The position numbers and the translations under genes were made by a program. Below are positions 1 through 7,407 of a DNA stretch of 13,202 nucleotides, one piece after another. This stretch comes from Terfezia claveryi (Eukaryota; Ascomycota; Pezizomycetes; Pezizales; Pezizaceae). The notes beneath the pieces were generated by a model that saw only the letters and a program-made list of their open reading frames with translations, was not told the origin of the DNA and did not search any database. The stretch's first letter is position 1; each line of letters starts with the position of its first letter. The DNA is taken from the NCBI GenBank assembly GCA_015179025.1, contig WHUX01000707.1:1-13202 (forward strand), in the 5' to 3' direction.

Positions 1-919
1 GAAGATGCAGCAGAGGACAGGATAACCATCCGGAGACTGACTCGTGCCTTGGACCTGGCCGACGGTCCAAAGAACCAGAAAACACAAGACCTACCAACCC
101 GCCCAAGTTTAATGGGGACCGGGGCCGGTTACGAGCATGGAAGAACTCTGTACAAATAAAACTCTCTGGGGACTCGGCGAAGTTCCCCACTGTCCACCAC
201 CAGCTCTCATACGTCTATGGCCTCCTGGAGGGTAAGGCCATGGACCAGGTACAGCCCTTCGTCAAGGCAACGGGGATTGATCTGGTAGACATCCGGCACT
301 AATGGCAATCTTGGACCGAGCCTTCGGGGACCCGGATCCTAAAGGAACCGCCAGCAGGGCCCTGCGAGACCTCAAGCAAAAACACAACGAACTGTCAACC
401 TATGTCGCCGAGTTCTCCAGGCTGGCAGCAGAGCTCAATTGGAATGATGAAGCCAAGCTCGACCAGTTCAAGGACGGGCTTACCTTCAAGCTGAAAAAGG
501 CTCTGGTCTACTGCCCACCGACCAAGACCCTAGAGGAACTTATTGAGCAAGCTAGCTGGATGGAACAGCAGACAGCAGCACTAAGAGCCCCCCAAAAGAA
601 ACTCCCGACCTCGACTCCCCGTACCTCCTTCCCGATAGCACGCACCCAACAACAACCCACACTGGTTAACAAGCCTGCACACCCCTCCCTGGTAGCGGGT
701 GGGGCTGCCCCCATGGACCTGTCAGCAGGTAGACCTCGTCTTACCCAGGAGGAAAGGGACCATCGCCGCACTCAGGGTTTGTGCATTGCATGCGGAAAGG
801 GGGACCATTTTATCGCGGCATGTCCCCTCTGCAAAAACCGCTCGATGGCCGCCCACGCCATCTCCGAATCCAGGATTGAAGAGGTGGATGAGTTGGGAAA
901 AGCCCTGTCCCTTGCATAG
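1..919 (+). pseudogene. gag: Gag of element A, 5'-truncated and frameshifted
   Basis: This encodes the capsid and nucleocapsid precursor that packages the element RNA in cytoplasmic particles. Three reading-frame pieces can be followed: about 1-100, about 99-299 (starting near PPKFNGD), and 302-919. The middle and last pieces align with the element B Gag, for example AFGDPD in A against AFGDPN in B. The frame shifts by -1 in the C-run at about 102-104 and again near 300, where a TAA falls at 300-302. The last piece holds a PMDLSAGR motif followed by a CCHC zinc knuckle (CIAC, four residues, H at 806-808, four residues, C at 821-823). The apparent ATG at 302 is internal to the original gene and not a real start. 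The gene ends at the TAG at 917-919. Confidence 0.88.
892..919 (+). promoter_or_regulatory. Gag/pol overlap with a -1 slippery heptamer
   Basis: Pol lies in the -1 frame relative to gag and opens after a TGA at 889-891. The gag stop is at 917-919, so any shift must occur within these 28 bases. Inside them, at 895-901, is G GGA AAA read in the gag frame. This fits the X XXY YYZ rule for tandem tRNA slippage by -1. I did not establish a downstream pseudoknot or stem. The heptamer and the frames are seen directly; use of the site is inferred. Confidence 0.6.
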
Positions 920-1700
920 TCACTGACACTAGCAAGGGACCTGCACTAGGTCACCTGTCTTTGTCGTCTTTTTCTGTTCCTTCTATGTCTGTTGACGAGT
1001 CTCACCTGTTTGGTGAGCATTTTGTTGTACCTATCACGATATCCTTCAATGGTAAAACACTCGTCACATCAGCTCTCGTAGACTGTGGAGCCTCAGGAAT
1101 TGCCTTCATCGACCAGGCCTTTGTCAGTAAACATGCCATACCCACCTCTAAGCTCAAAACCCCCACCTCCTCGATGTCATTGATGGCCGACCTATCTCTT
1201 CTGGAGCCATTAACGATATCACATGTACTCCTGCCCAGATTGGGGACCACTCCGAAAACCTCCCTATGTTCGTTATAAAGCTCAAGTATCCAATTGTCCT
1301 CGGAATCCCATGGCTTAGGATGCACGATTTATCGGTCAGCTTTGGCTCCTATACCCTGCATTTTAATAGCCCTTACTGCCGAAAATACTGCGGAGAGCCG
1401 AAGGCCACCGTCGCTGGTCTGTGTGCATTACCGCCCCCCATAATCCACCCAACTCAGGTGGTACCTCAGGCGACGTACATCGATGCCACCAATCCCCCGG
1501 TTTCCCTTGTTTCCCCTACTCCCGATGTCCCCCTCGCACCCCAAAAACCCCTGAATATCAACTTCATTGGAGCCGGGGCTTTCGCCTACCTCACTAGAAG
1601 GCACAAGCTGAAGGCGTATGCCCTCTCCATACATGACGTAAACCTGGAAATCAACAAGACAAGGTCTAAGGGGGAGTGGAAATCCATGGTTCCAGACGAA
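892..1700 (+). pseudogene. Protease region of element A pol
   Basis: This is the retropepsin-like aspartic protease that would cut the Gag-Pol precursor. The active-site loop reads V-D-C-G-A-S-G, with the aspartate codon at 1081-1083. The usual family loop is D-S/T-G, so the cysteine is unusual; element B has it too. A second family motif, IVLGIPWL, lies in the next frame at about 1291-1317 and matches IVLGLPWL in element B. Between them the frame changes by -1 near 1161-1171. The region after about 1400 is a proline-rich linker leading to the EYHEF segment that precedes the reverse transcriptase. Confidence 0.8.
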
Positions 1701-3106
1701 TACCACGAATTCATTGACCTATTCTCGGAAAAAGCTGCGGAAAAGCTCGCCCCCCACCGACCATACGACCACACAATCCCGCTGGTAGAAGGTAAGACCC
1801 CCCTTATGGACCTCTCTACGGGATGTCCCGGGTGGAACTGGAAGCTCTGAAAAAATACTTGGAGGAAAACCTCAACAAGAGCTTCATTCGACACAGCTCC
1901 TCCCCAGCAGGTGCCCCGTGCTATTCGTCAAGAAGTCGGATGGCTCCTTTCGGTTATGTGTTGATTATCGTGGCCTGAACAAGATAACGGTCAAAAACAG
2001 GTATCCCTTACCCTGATCCAGGAGACATTAGCCAGGCTTTCCAAAGCAAAGTGGTTCAACAAATTGGATCTGAGGGGGGCTTACAACCTAGTACAGATCA
2101 CTGAAGGAGAGGAGTGGAAAACTGCCTTCCGGACACGATATGGCCATTTCGAGTACAATGTGATGCCCTTCGGCCTAACTAACGCCCCGGCCTCCTTCCA
2201 ACACTTTATTAATGACACCCTACAAGACTTCCTGGATCTGTTCTGCACGGCGTACCTAGACGATATCCTAATCTATTCGGATACCCTGGTGGAGCACAAA
2301 ATCCACGTCCGACGAGTCCTGGAAAAGCTGGAACAAGCAGGGTTGTACTTAAAGCCCGAAAAATGCGAATTCCACGTCCAAGAGGTGAAGTATCTGGGCT
2401 TGATAATAACAACGGAAGGCATCAGAATGAATCCTACCAAAGTTGCGGCAATCCAGGAATAGGAAATCCCCGCCAATCTCAAGGACGTTCAGGCCTTCCT
2501 GGGTTTTGCTAACTTCTATCGCCGGTTCATTCTGGGATATTTGAAGATCGTGGCACCACTGACAGCATTAACCAAGACCAAGGGAATGGAAAAGGGCCAA
2601 CGCTTCCAATGGGGTCTGGAAGCCCAATCTGCCTTTGAGAAACTCAAGGAAGCCTTCTGCTCAGCCCCGATCCTGGCCCACTTCGACCCCGACAGCGAGT
2701 GTATCGTAGAAACAGATGCCTCCGACTATGTGTCCGCCGGAATCCTGTCCCAGCATGTGAACGGCATTCTCCACCCAGTGGCATACTTCTCAAAAAGCAC
2801 TCTCTGGTAGAGTGTAATTATGAAATCTATGATAAGGAGTTAATGGCCATTGTGCGAGCATTCGAGGAGTGGAGGCCACACCTGGAGTCAGCCAAGGGGA
2901 TCATTGAGGTGCTATTCGATCATAAGAATCTTGAGTACTTCACCACCACTAAGCTGCTGAACCGATGGCAGGCTAGGTGGTCAGAGTTCTTATCTCGATT
3001 CAACTTCAAGATCAAGTATCGGCCTGGAAAGGCTGGTGGGAAACCAAACGCACTGACCAGGAGTTCAGGAGATCTCCCTAAGGGGGGGGATGAAAGGCTG
3101 AAATAA
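1700..3106 (+). pseudogene. Reverse transcriptase and RNase H region of element A pol
   Basis: The reverse transcriptase is recognised by VDYRGLN at about 1960-1980, the catalytic aspartate of LDLRGAY at 2067-2069, [13 protein letters not shown], and the catalytic YLDD at 2253-2264. [12 protein letters not shown] marks the thumb or connection, and VETDASDY the RNase H active site. The downstream [11 protein letters not shown] and FDHKNLEYF motifs supply the other RNase H acidic residues. All catalytic residues visible here are intact. The damage consists of -1 shifts near 1800, 1915, 2011 and 2795, the TAG at 2460 where element B has a tryptophan codon, and the TAA at 3104 where B has phenylalanine. 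Confidence 0.92.
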
Positions 3107-4500
3107 CAGAACCAGGTGGTACTGAAGCCGGAAAATCTTGACCTGGCCGCCAACGTTCTGGCTGAGGCTGAGGCTGAAGCTGAGATCGTGGATGTCGAGG
3201 ATGATGCAGATGCTGGAAGTGATCTCCGACCACAGGTAAAAAGGGCATACACGGAGGACCCACTGGCCAAAGACATTATCGCCGCAGTGGATTCTGGCCA
3301 GCGCCGCCACACCAAGATTTCCCTAGCCGAGTGTACGACTCAGGACGGCCTTCTCTATCACCTGGACCGCCTCTACATGCCTGCAGACGATGAGCTACGC
3401 CTGCGATTGATCAAGGAACACCACGACACACTGGCAGCGGGTCACCCTATAGTGGCTAAGACGTTAGAGTTGCTGTCCAAGCAATATACGTGGATTGACC
3501 AACGGAAGGAAGTGGAGCAGTACATACGGAATTGCCATGTCTGCAAGCGTGCCAAACCCCCCGTCACGCTCCTTATGGTACCCTGAAGCCCCTGGAAGTC
3601 CCAGAACAACCCTAGCAACACCTGACTATGGACTTCGTTACCGGATTACCGGAAGACTCGGGATTCAACGCCATCTTCATGGTAGTGGATCGGTTAACGA
3701 AAATGAGGCATGTGATACCCTGTCGAGACACCTGCTCGGCCCCCGAATTGGCATCCCTCTACCTGGATAAGGTTTTCTGTTACCATGGCCTCCCAGCGTC
3801 GATTGTCTCATACCGTAGCCCTCAGTTCATCGCCGACTTCTGGAAAACATTCTGTGAGCTGTTGGGTATCGAAGTACACCTGTCTACGGCATACCACCCT
3901 CATACTGATGGCCAGTCAGAACGTATGAACACCATCATGGAGCAATATCTGAGGGCGTACATCAATTACCAGCAGAATAACTGGGTTTCATTGCTGGCCA
4001 CCTGCGAATTCTCTGCCAACAACCACTTCTCGGAGACCCTGAAGACCTCCCCATTCCTGGTCAATTATGGCTAGCACCCTCGGTTCGTAGACTCTCTGGC
4101 ACCTCTGGCAAGGCCAGCGAGAATGCCCCAGCTAAGGAGTTCGCTACGCAGATTTCTGAACTTCACTCTACTCTGAAAGCTGAGCTGGGATATACGCAAG
4201 CCAGGCAAGCCGAATATGCCAATGGATCATGGTTGCCAGCCCCCAAGTATCAGCCAGGAGATAAGGTGTGGCTCTCCAGCAGGCACTTCCGGATGGAACG
4301 GCCATCTCGCAAGCTCGATCATAAGTTCCTGGGTCCATTCGAGGTGGTGGCCGCTGTGGGCACTCATGCCTATCGACTAAGGTTCCCCAAGGACATCAAA
4401 CGCCACTCGGTTGTACACGTATCGGAAATTGAGCCAGCGGCTGACGATCCCCTCCCAGGGCAGAAACACCCCCTACCCCCTCCAGTAGTTATCGAAGGTG
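3107..4500 (+). pseudogene. Integrase region of element A pol, catalytic Asp replaced by Tyr
   Basis: An acidic linker (EAEAEAE, then DVEDDAD) leads to an HHCC zinc-binding domain with EHHDTLAAGH and then NCHVC before 3550. The catalytic core follows with MDFVTGLP at 3628 (first Asp), HGLPASIV, and DGQSERMN (Glu at 3919-3921). The second catalytic aspartate, normally in an SDRGPQF-type motif, is tyrosine: the codon at 3811-3813 is TAC. Exactly 35 residues separate it from the glutamate, which supports the alignment. The core is further cut by a -1 shift in the C-run at 3557-3562, a TAG at 3613, a TAG at 4072 and a -1 shift near 4090. The C-terminal part (KVWLSSRHFR, then FLGPFEV) is the usual GPF/Y-type end of these integrases. 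Confidence 0.9.
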
Positions 4501-4654
4501 AAGAGGAATGGGAGGTGGAGGAAGTGCTGGACTCGCAAAGAGGTATGGGCATCTGCAGTACAAGGTTAAATGGGTAGGGGATGAGGAGGCTACCTGGCAA
4601 CCCGCTGAGGACCTGGAAAATGCTCAGGATCTGGTCTCCCTGTTCCATCAGTGA
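4501..4654 (+). pseudogene. Chromodomain at the C-terminus of element A pol
   Basis: After integrase the sequence reads EEEWEVEEVLDS in one frame and YKVKWVG, then EATWQPAEDLENAQDLV, in the next. This is the classical chromodomain pattern with its aromatic residues. Chromodomains of chromovirus integrases bind methylated histone tails and steer insertion. The domain is split by a -1 frame change near 4540, which causes the premature TAG just after 4570. The natural stop is TGA at 4652-4654. Confidence 0.88.
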
Positions 4655-4871
4655 TACCCAAGGAAGCCCCGTCCGGTTGAGTGATTTCCCCATGTCTGAG
4701 TTGGGGTTCCTATCCTTATTCTAGTTATTGTTGTCTCTGTTGTCACCTGCAACGCATGTGGTGGGTCTTTGTTGTTTGGAGTTGGGGTTCTCGTTCTTGC
4801 ACTTATTGTTGTTTCCTGTGTTGATTTTGCCGGTTGCTGTGCCCAGGCCTCCGTCGCTGGAGCTCCAGCCT
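4655..4871 (+). other. 3' untranslated stretch of element A with imperfect direct repeats
   Basis: This non-coding stretch between the pol stop and the polypurine tract is T- and G-rich. GAGTTGGGGTTC occurs twice (4698-4709 and 4779-4790). Each copy is followed, after a short variable stretch, by a TTATTGTTG-like segment, so the region probably arose from an imperfect duplication of about 80 bp. I see no gene in it. Confidence 0.5.
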
Positions 4872-4884
4872 AAAGGGGGAATAG
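4872..4884 (+). promoter_or_regulatory. Polypurine tract of element A
   Basis: AAAGGGGGAATAG lies directly before the TG of the 3' LTR. In LTR retrotransposons such a purine run resists RNase H and primes plus-strand DNA synthesis. Its position fixes the LTR start at 4885. Confidence 0.75.
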
Positions 4885-4913
4885 TGTCACAACCGTGTCC
4901 TTCGTCTTGATTT

Positions 4914-4979
4914 GACACTCGAACAGGCTTGTTCGGGTGTCGTGCTGTTCTGACACACGAACAGGCTTGTTCGGGTGTC
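4914..4979 (+). repeat. Two palindromic repeats in the U3 region of the element A LTR
   Basis: Copies lie at 4914-4941 and 4952-4979, with a 38-bp period. Each has the form GACAC-N-CGAACA, GGCT, TGTTCG-N-GTGTC, giving 12-nt arms around a 4-nt centre with one variable position. In the first copy that position is T opposite G, which could pair as a wobble in RNA; in the second it is A opposite G. The same palindrome occurs three times in the element B LTR. It could be a protein-binding site or an RNA hairpin. Confidence 0.85.
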
Positions 4980-5001
4980 GTCGATGGGTGATTGTTATCT
5001 T

Positions 5002-5030
5002 AGCTTCCGAGATAGGAATCTCGGGAAGCT
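5002..5030. repeat. Inverted repeat upstream of the element A TATA box
   Basis: AGCTTCCGAGAT (5002-5013) is repeated in inverted form at 5018-5030 with a single extra base and a 4-nt spacer. It sits about 33 bp before the TATA run, close to where the element B LTR has its 20-bp palindrome. Confidence 0.7.
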
Positions 5031-5062
5031 TATTCCTTCCATGGCCTTGGCCTGGAATCATG

Positions 5063-5071
5063 TATATATAT
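5063..5071 (+). promoter_or_regulatory. TATA box of the element A LTR
   Basis: TATATATAT lies about 180 bp into the LTR, downstream of the palindromes and upstream of a pyrimidine-rich stretch, the position expected for the U3 promoter. Transcription would start a few tens of bases downstream. Confidence 0.5.
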
Positions 5072-5458
5072 CTTCCTTTCTCCGCCCTCTCGTTGGATCC
5101 CCATCCAACATCTTGTATATCCAATACAGGGCCTTGCTTCTCTCCACGTTGGTGCATCTCCCTTATGCACCTCCTTGTCTCGCCTCGACTCTGTAGCCCT
5201 GCTGCCCACCCCGCGAACCTCCTGTCCTTGCCTTGCCTTGCCTTGTGTTTGCAGCCCAGCTGCCTCCCTTGACACATGTGGCAACTGCTTCTGCGTGTCT
5301 CATGCCCCTTGCGCTCTGCCCCTCTTGCCTCTTGCCCTTGCCTCCCGTCTCAGCCTTCCCCTAGTCACATACGTAGCGTTCCTACGTGTGTCTCGCCCTA
5401 GCCCCTGCCCTCTTCCCGGCGTACCCCTTGGTCGCCTTGTTCCTAGGGCCCACGTTAC

Positions 5459-5486
5459 ATCTGGACATACTACTCAGTATCCAGAT
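5459..5486. repeat. Hairpin at the inferred right edge of element A
   Basis: ATCTGGACATACT (5459-5471) faces AGTATCCAGAT (5476-5486). The arms pair over 11 bases with a 2-nt bulge and a 4-nt loop. It begins at the proposed LTR end, so it may be flanking target DNA rather than part of the element. Confidence 0.6.
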
Positions 5487-5531
5487 ATAAGAGCTCATCT
5501 GTGAATATCCTGTACATCTTATGTATTTAGA

Positions 5532-5677
5532 CACTAGCTACATTATAATACAATCAGAACGTCCGGCTGAGTTATAACATAATTTAAATGCCTAGCTGAG
5601 TTGTAATACAATCTGGATGCCTAGCTGAGTAGTAATACAATCTGAACACCTAGCTGAGTTGCAAATACTAGTTGAAT
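5532..5677. repeat. 29-bp tandem repeat, five copies
   Basis: Five units of 29-30 bp start at 5532, 5561, 5590, 5619 and 5648. The best conserved core is CCTAGCTGAGT followed by GTAATACAATCTG. Units three and four are nearly identical and the outer units are diverged. A weak sixth copy may exist at about 5704-5735. I see no reading frame that would explain it. Confidence 0.85.
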
Positions 5678-5816
5678 ACCATTGAAGTAACCAAAGCTAT
5701 CAGGATGCTAGTTAGCATATTTCAATTTCTGGATATTAAAGTTCTATAATGAATAGTACTAGATAGTATTCATTCAGTACTATTTATACAATATACATCA
5801 CCAAAAATATTATTTG

Positions 5817-5853
5817 CGTCCTGTGCGTCTGGACGCCTGGGACGCACAGGACG
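5817..5853. repeat. Perfect 13-bp inverted repeat with 11-nt loop
   Basis: CGTCCTGTGCGTC (5817-5829) and its exact inverse complement (5841-5853) flank an 11-nt loop that contains a further GGACGC. More GGACG motifs follow at about 5917 and 5977, and CGTCTGGAC recurs at about 5900. The cluster resembles the sub-terminal motifs of a DNA transposon, but no partner end was found. Confidence 0.8.
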
Positions 5854-6173
5854 TATGGGAGACAAACTCAAGATCAGGATGCCAAACGCTCAGCACGCGA
5901 GCGTCTGGACACACTCGGACGGTGCTCGCACACCTAGGATGCAACATATGTGCTTTGCAGATGCTCCCTCCTCTTGGACGCAACATGGAATGGCATGCTC
6001 GTCCCCAATGCTATAGGTTCTACCGCTGGCATTGCTAACGGATAGCCCACAATCGATCTGTTCTACATTGCACACCCACTCACCACTTGCATGTACGACA
6101 GCCAGGTACGTAGCTACTATTGCAGCCATTGAATATGCACATAGTAGAAATATCCATTGTATTCGCTAATAAT
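5854..6173. other. Stretch without a recognisable gene
   Basis: Only short chance reading frames occur here. Apart from the scattered GGACG motifs continuing from the hairpin to the left, I see no repeat, RNA gene or conserved motif. Confidence 0.6.
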
Positions 6174-6257
6174 TAGGGGTATTCAAAGTTTATTTTTTAG
6201 CTGAAAACCTTGTATGTTTTTTATGCCCGAATAACTGGCCAAGTTTTGAATACCCTA
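6174..6257. repeat. 84-bp MITE-like unit inside the left end of the transposon remnant
   Basis: The left terminal repeat at 6174-6190 is also matched, in inverted and imperfect form, by AAGTTTTGAATACCCTA at 6241-6257. The two flank about 50 bp of AT-rich DNA and both ends carry TA. This could be a small solo element sharing ends with the larger unit, or a duplicated terminus within it. Confidence 0.55.
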
Positions 6258-6538
6258 TCAAAAAACCCGAATAAATTGGTAGCACAAATGGGTAATTGAA
6301 ATCGTTTTCATCACGTAACTGGGGGTGGCTTTATGTGACCAGGGTCCCAAGACGCTATACCACGTTCGGCTAAAGTAAGTGCTATGTAGCGGGGTTTTGG
6401 TGAAATCTTTGCACTGCTATCATAAAGGTAATTAGCGCCAAAGCCCATTCAACAGGGCAACCCCTTCAGTAGTATTTGGGGAGGGGTAGTGCAAGCCAGA
6501 CTACAGACTATACCATCCAACTTGAATCAAAAAGTTAG

Positions 6539-6706
6539 TTAAGCCTCCAGAAGGTCGGCATCACCACCCCCAATCTCCTCTATTAGCCCCTCAAATGCTT
6601 CATCTAGGACCTTAACCATCTCTTCCTGGCATGCATCGTTAGCTGCTGCCATTAACCCTTCTCGGTACTATGTCACCAACTTCCGTTTGTTACTGACACG
6701 AGGCAT
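6539..6706 (-). pseudogene. Relic 56-codon reading frame with in-frame stop, possibly the N-terminus of a PIF/Harbinger-type transposase
   Basis: Read on the minus strand from ATG at 6706, it begins MPRVSNKRKLVT, meets TAG at 6670-6668, then continues YREGLMAAANDACQEE and an acidic stretch ending DADLLEA before TAA at 6541-6539. A basic MPRVS-type start followed by an acidic helical stretch recalls the N-termini of fungal DDE-superfamily (Harbinger-like) transposases; this is from memory of the family. The TAG could derive from CAG by C-to-T change. No catalytic domain follows. It lies inside the inverted-repeat unit, on the strand that would place its 5' end at the right terminus. It may be coincidental. 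Confidence 0.3.
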
Positions 6707-6913
6707 GAGTCTTTGGCTATAGCTATCAAGGTCCTATTGACAGGATTGTGACAAGAGATCTATTTTAGTAAATTCATAAGTTCTCATAGGGACCTCTTAG
6801 CATATTCCAAAGTCACGAGACCCTCAGGGATTTTGTGGGCCTTGTCGTGGAGTGAATAAATTTCCCAAAGTTTTCCGTTTATTCGGGGTTGTTCGGTCGT
6901 ATATACGGTTTTT

Positions 6914-6930
6914 CCATGGTTAAACCATGG
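6914..6930. repeat. Near-perfect 17-nt palindrome
   Basis: CCATGGTTAAACCATGG has two perfect 8-base arms around a single central base. It lies in the right sub-terminal part of the inverted-repeat unit. Confidence 0.75.
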
Positions 6931-7100
6931 ATAAATGGTTTTGTGGCGATTTTTGTAAAAACGAAAATCGAGTGTATTTTCCGTTGCCAAGATATTCGAA
7001 ATATATGGCGTATAAATTTAACTTTGAATACCCCTATTATAAACACAGAAGTAATAGATATATATATAGAGCATGCAATCGCTGCTCTAATCACACTAAC

Positions 7101-7280
7101 ACTCGCTCTAATACTCGCTCTAATACTCGCTCTAATACTCTCTCCCATACTCGCTCTAATACTCGCTCCAATACTCGCTCTAATACTCGCCCTAATACTC
7201 GCTCCAATACTCGCTCTAATACTCGCTCTAATACTCGCCCTAATACTCGCTCTATTACTCACTCTAATGCTCGCCATAAT
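7101..7280. repeat. 12-bp minisatellite, 15 units
   Basis: Fifteen consecutive 12-bp units have consensus ACTCGCTCTAAT, with substitutions but no length changes. Because 12 is a multiple of three and the unit has few stops, all three plus frames and one minus frame are open across it, creating spurious peptides such as repeated NTRS, LALI or SIRA. Degenerate units may precede 7101. I do not consider it coding. Confidence 0.93.
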
Positions 7281-7304
7281 GTCACCTCTAGCATGCAGCT
7301 CGAA

Positions 7305-7354
7305 CATTACTTATGAATGGGGCAATTCTAAAATGCCCCCATTGTTAAGTAATG
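7305..7354. repeat. Imperfect 20-bp inverted repeat (hairpin)
   Basis: CATTACTTATGAATGGGGCA (7305-7324) pairs with 7334-7354 except for two mismatches and one extra base, across a loop of about 9 nt. It follows the minisatellite closely and could be a short MITE or a hairpin. Confidence 0.8.
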
Positions 7355-7407
7355 TACACGGCAGGGCAATCCCACCCGCGCTAAAATAACTTCTTGGCAC
7401 ACATTAT

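Larger units (their letters stand above)
892..4654 (+). pseudogene. pol: Pol polyprotein of element A, broken (PR-RT-RH-IN-chromodomain)
   Basis: The reading frame must change at about 1161-1171, 1798-1803 (C-run), 1914-1917 (C-run), 2011-2013 (C-run), 2792-2796 (A-run), 3557-3562 (C-run), 4085-4110 and about 4540. Every change is in the -1 direction, as if one base were missing. In-frame stops are TAG at 2460-2462, TAA at 3104-3106, TAG at 3613-3615 and TAG at 4072-4074. Comparison with element B, and with family motifs where B is not in the window, shows continuous homology through all breaks. The final codon precedes TGA at 4652-4654. The full pol would be about 1,250 codons, normal for a chromovirus. 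Apparent starts inside it, at 961, 1266, 2064 and later, are internal. Confidence 0.92.
1..5459 (+). mobile_element. Element A: decayed chromodomain Ty3/Gypsy LTR retrotransposon, 5' end outside the window
   Basis: The order gag with CCHC knuckle, aspartic protease, reverse transcriptase with YLDD, RNase H, integrase with HHCC and DDE-type motifs, C-terminal chromodomain, polypurine tract and LTR defines a Ty3/Gypsy element of the chromovirus branch. The 5' LTR, leader and gag start lie left of the window. The coding part is spread over all three plus-strand frames by about ten -1 shifts and has four in-frame stops, and the integrase has lost a catalytic residue, so the copy cannot be autonomous. 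Its codons are GC-richer than those of element B. The right LTR boundary at about 5459 is inferred from a GTTACA ending shared with the element B LTR and could be wrong. Confidence 0.93.
4885..5459 (+). repeat. 3' LTR of element A
   Basis: The LTR starts TGTCAC right after the polypurine tract, like the element B LTR at 9269, which also starts TGTCAC. It holds two palindromic repeats, a near-perfect inverted repeat, and a TATA run at 5063-5071. Next come a TCTTGTAT...AATACAG segment also seen in the element B LTR, and a long pyrimidine-rich tail. The right end is placed at GTTACA (5454-5459) because the candidate end in element B is also GTTACA. A shorter LTR ending near 5275 is possible, since the 5' LTR is not here for comparison. 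Confidence 0.6.
6174..7036. mobile_element. Non-autonomous DNA-transposon remnant bounded by 17-bp inverted repeats
   Basis: TAGGGGTATTCAAAGTT (6174-6190) is matched perfectly in inverse complement at 7020-7036, giving an 863-bp unit. If the outer TA pairs are target duplications, the terminal repeat is 15 bp starting GGGG and the insertion is of TA type, as in Tc1/mariner elements. The sub-terminal motif CCCGAATAA occurs at 6226-6234 and 6266-6274 and is inverted at 6879-6887, a layout typical of transposase-binding sites. The inside holds only a short relic reading frame on the minus strand (6539-6706). The superfamily is uncertain because that relic recalls PIF/Harbinger proteins while the flanks suggest TA duplication. 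Confidence 0.7.

Noticed and set aside
508..771. Minus-strand frame opposite gag of element A
   Set aside because: It is a shadow of the GC-rich gag coding strand with no recognisable product.
4721..5504. Multiple overlapping frames on both strands around the element A LTR
   Set aside because: They cover the 3' untranslated region and LTR, including palindromes and pyrimidine-rich sequence. No protein motif is visible.
5814..6038. 74-codon frame starting near the 13-bp inverted repeat
   Set aside because: It is short, starts at the hairpin, and shows no motif or homology that I recognise.
6300..6400. Possible tRNA-like or SINE promoter (GTGGTATAGCG on the minus strand, GTTCGGC on the plus strand)
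   Set aside because: No cloverleaf can be drawn and no proper B box (GGTTCGANNCC) is at a suitable distance.
6784..6990. 68-codon minus-strand frame
   Set aside because: It lies across the palindrome and terminal region of the inverted-repeat element and has no motif or coding signature.
6879..7389. Several long overlapping open frames on both strands with repeated LALI, NTRS or SIRA peptides
   Set aside because: They exist because the 12-bp repeat lacks stops in most frames. Their flanks show no conserved motif and the frames exclude one another.
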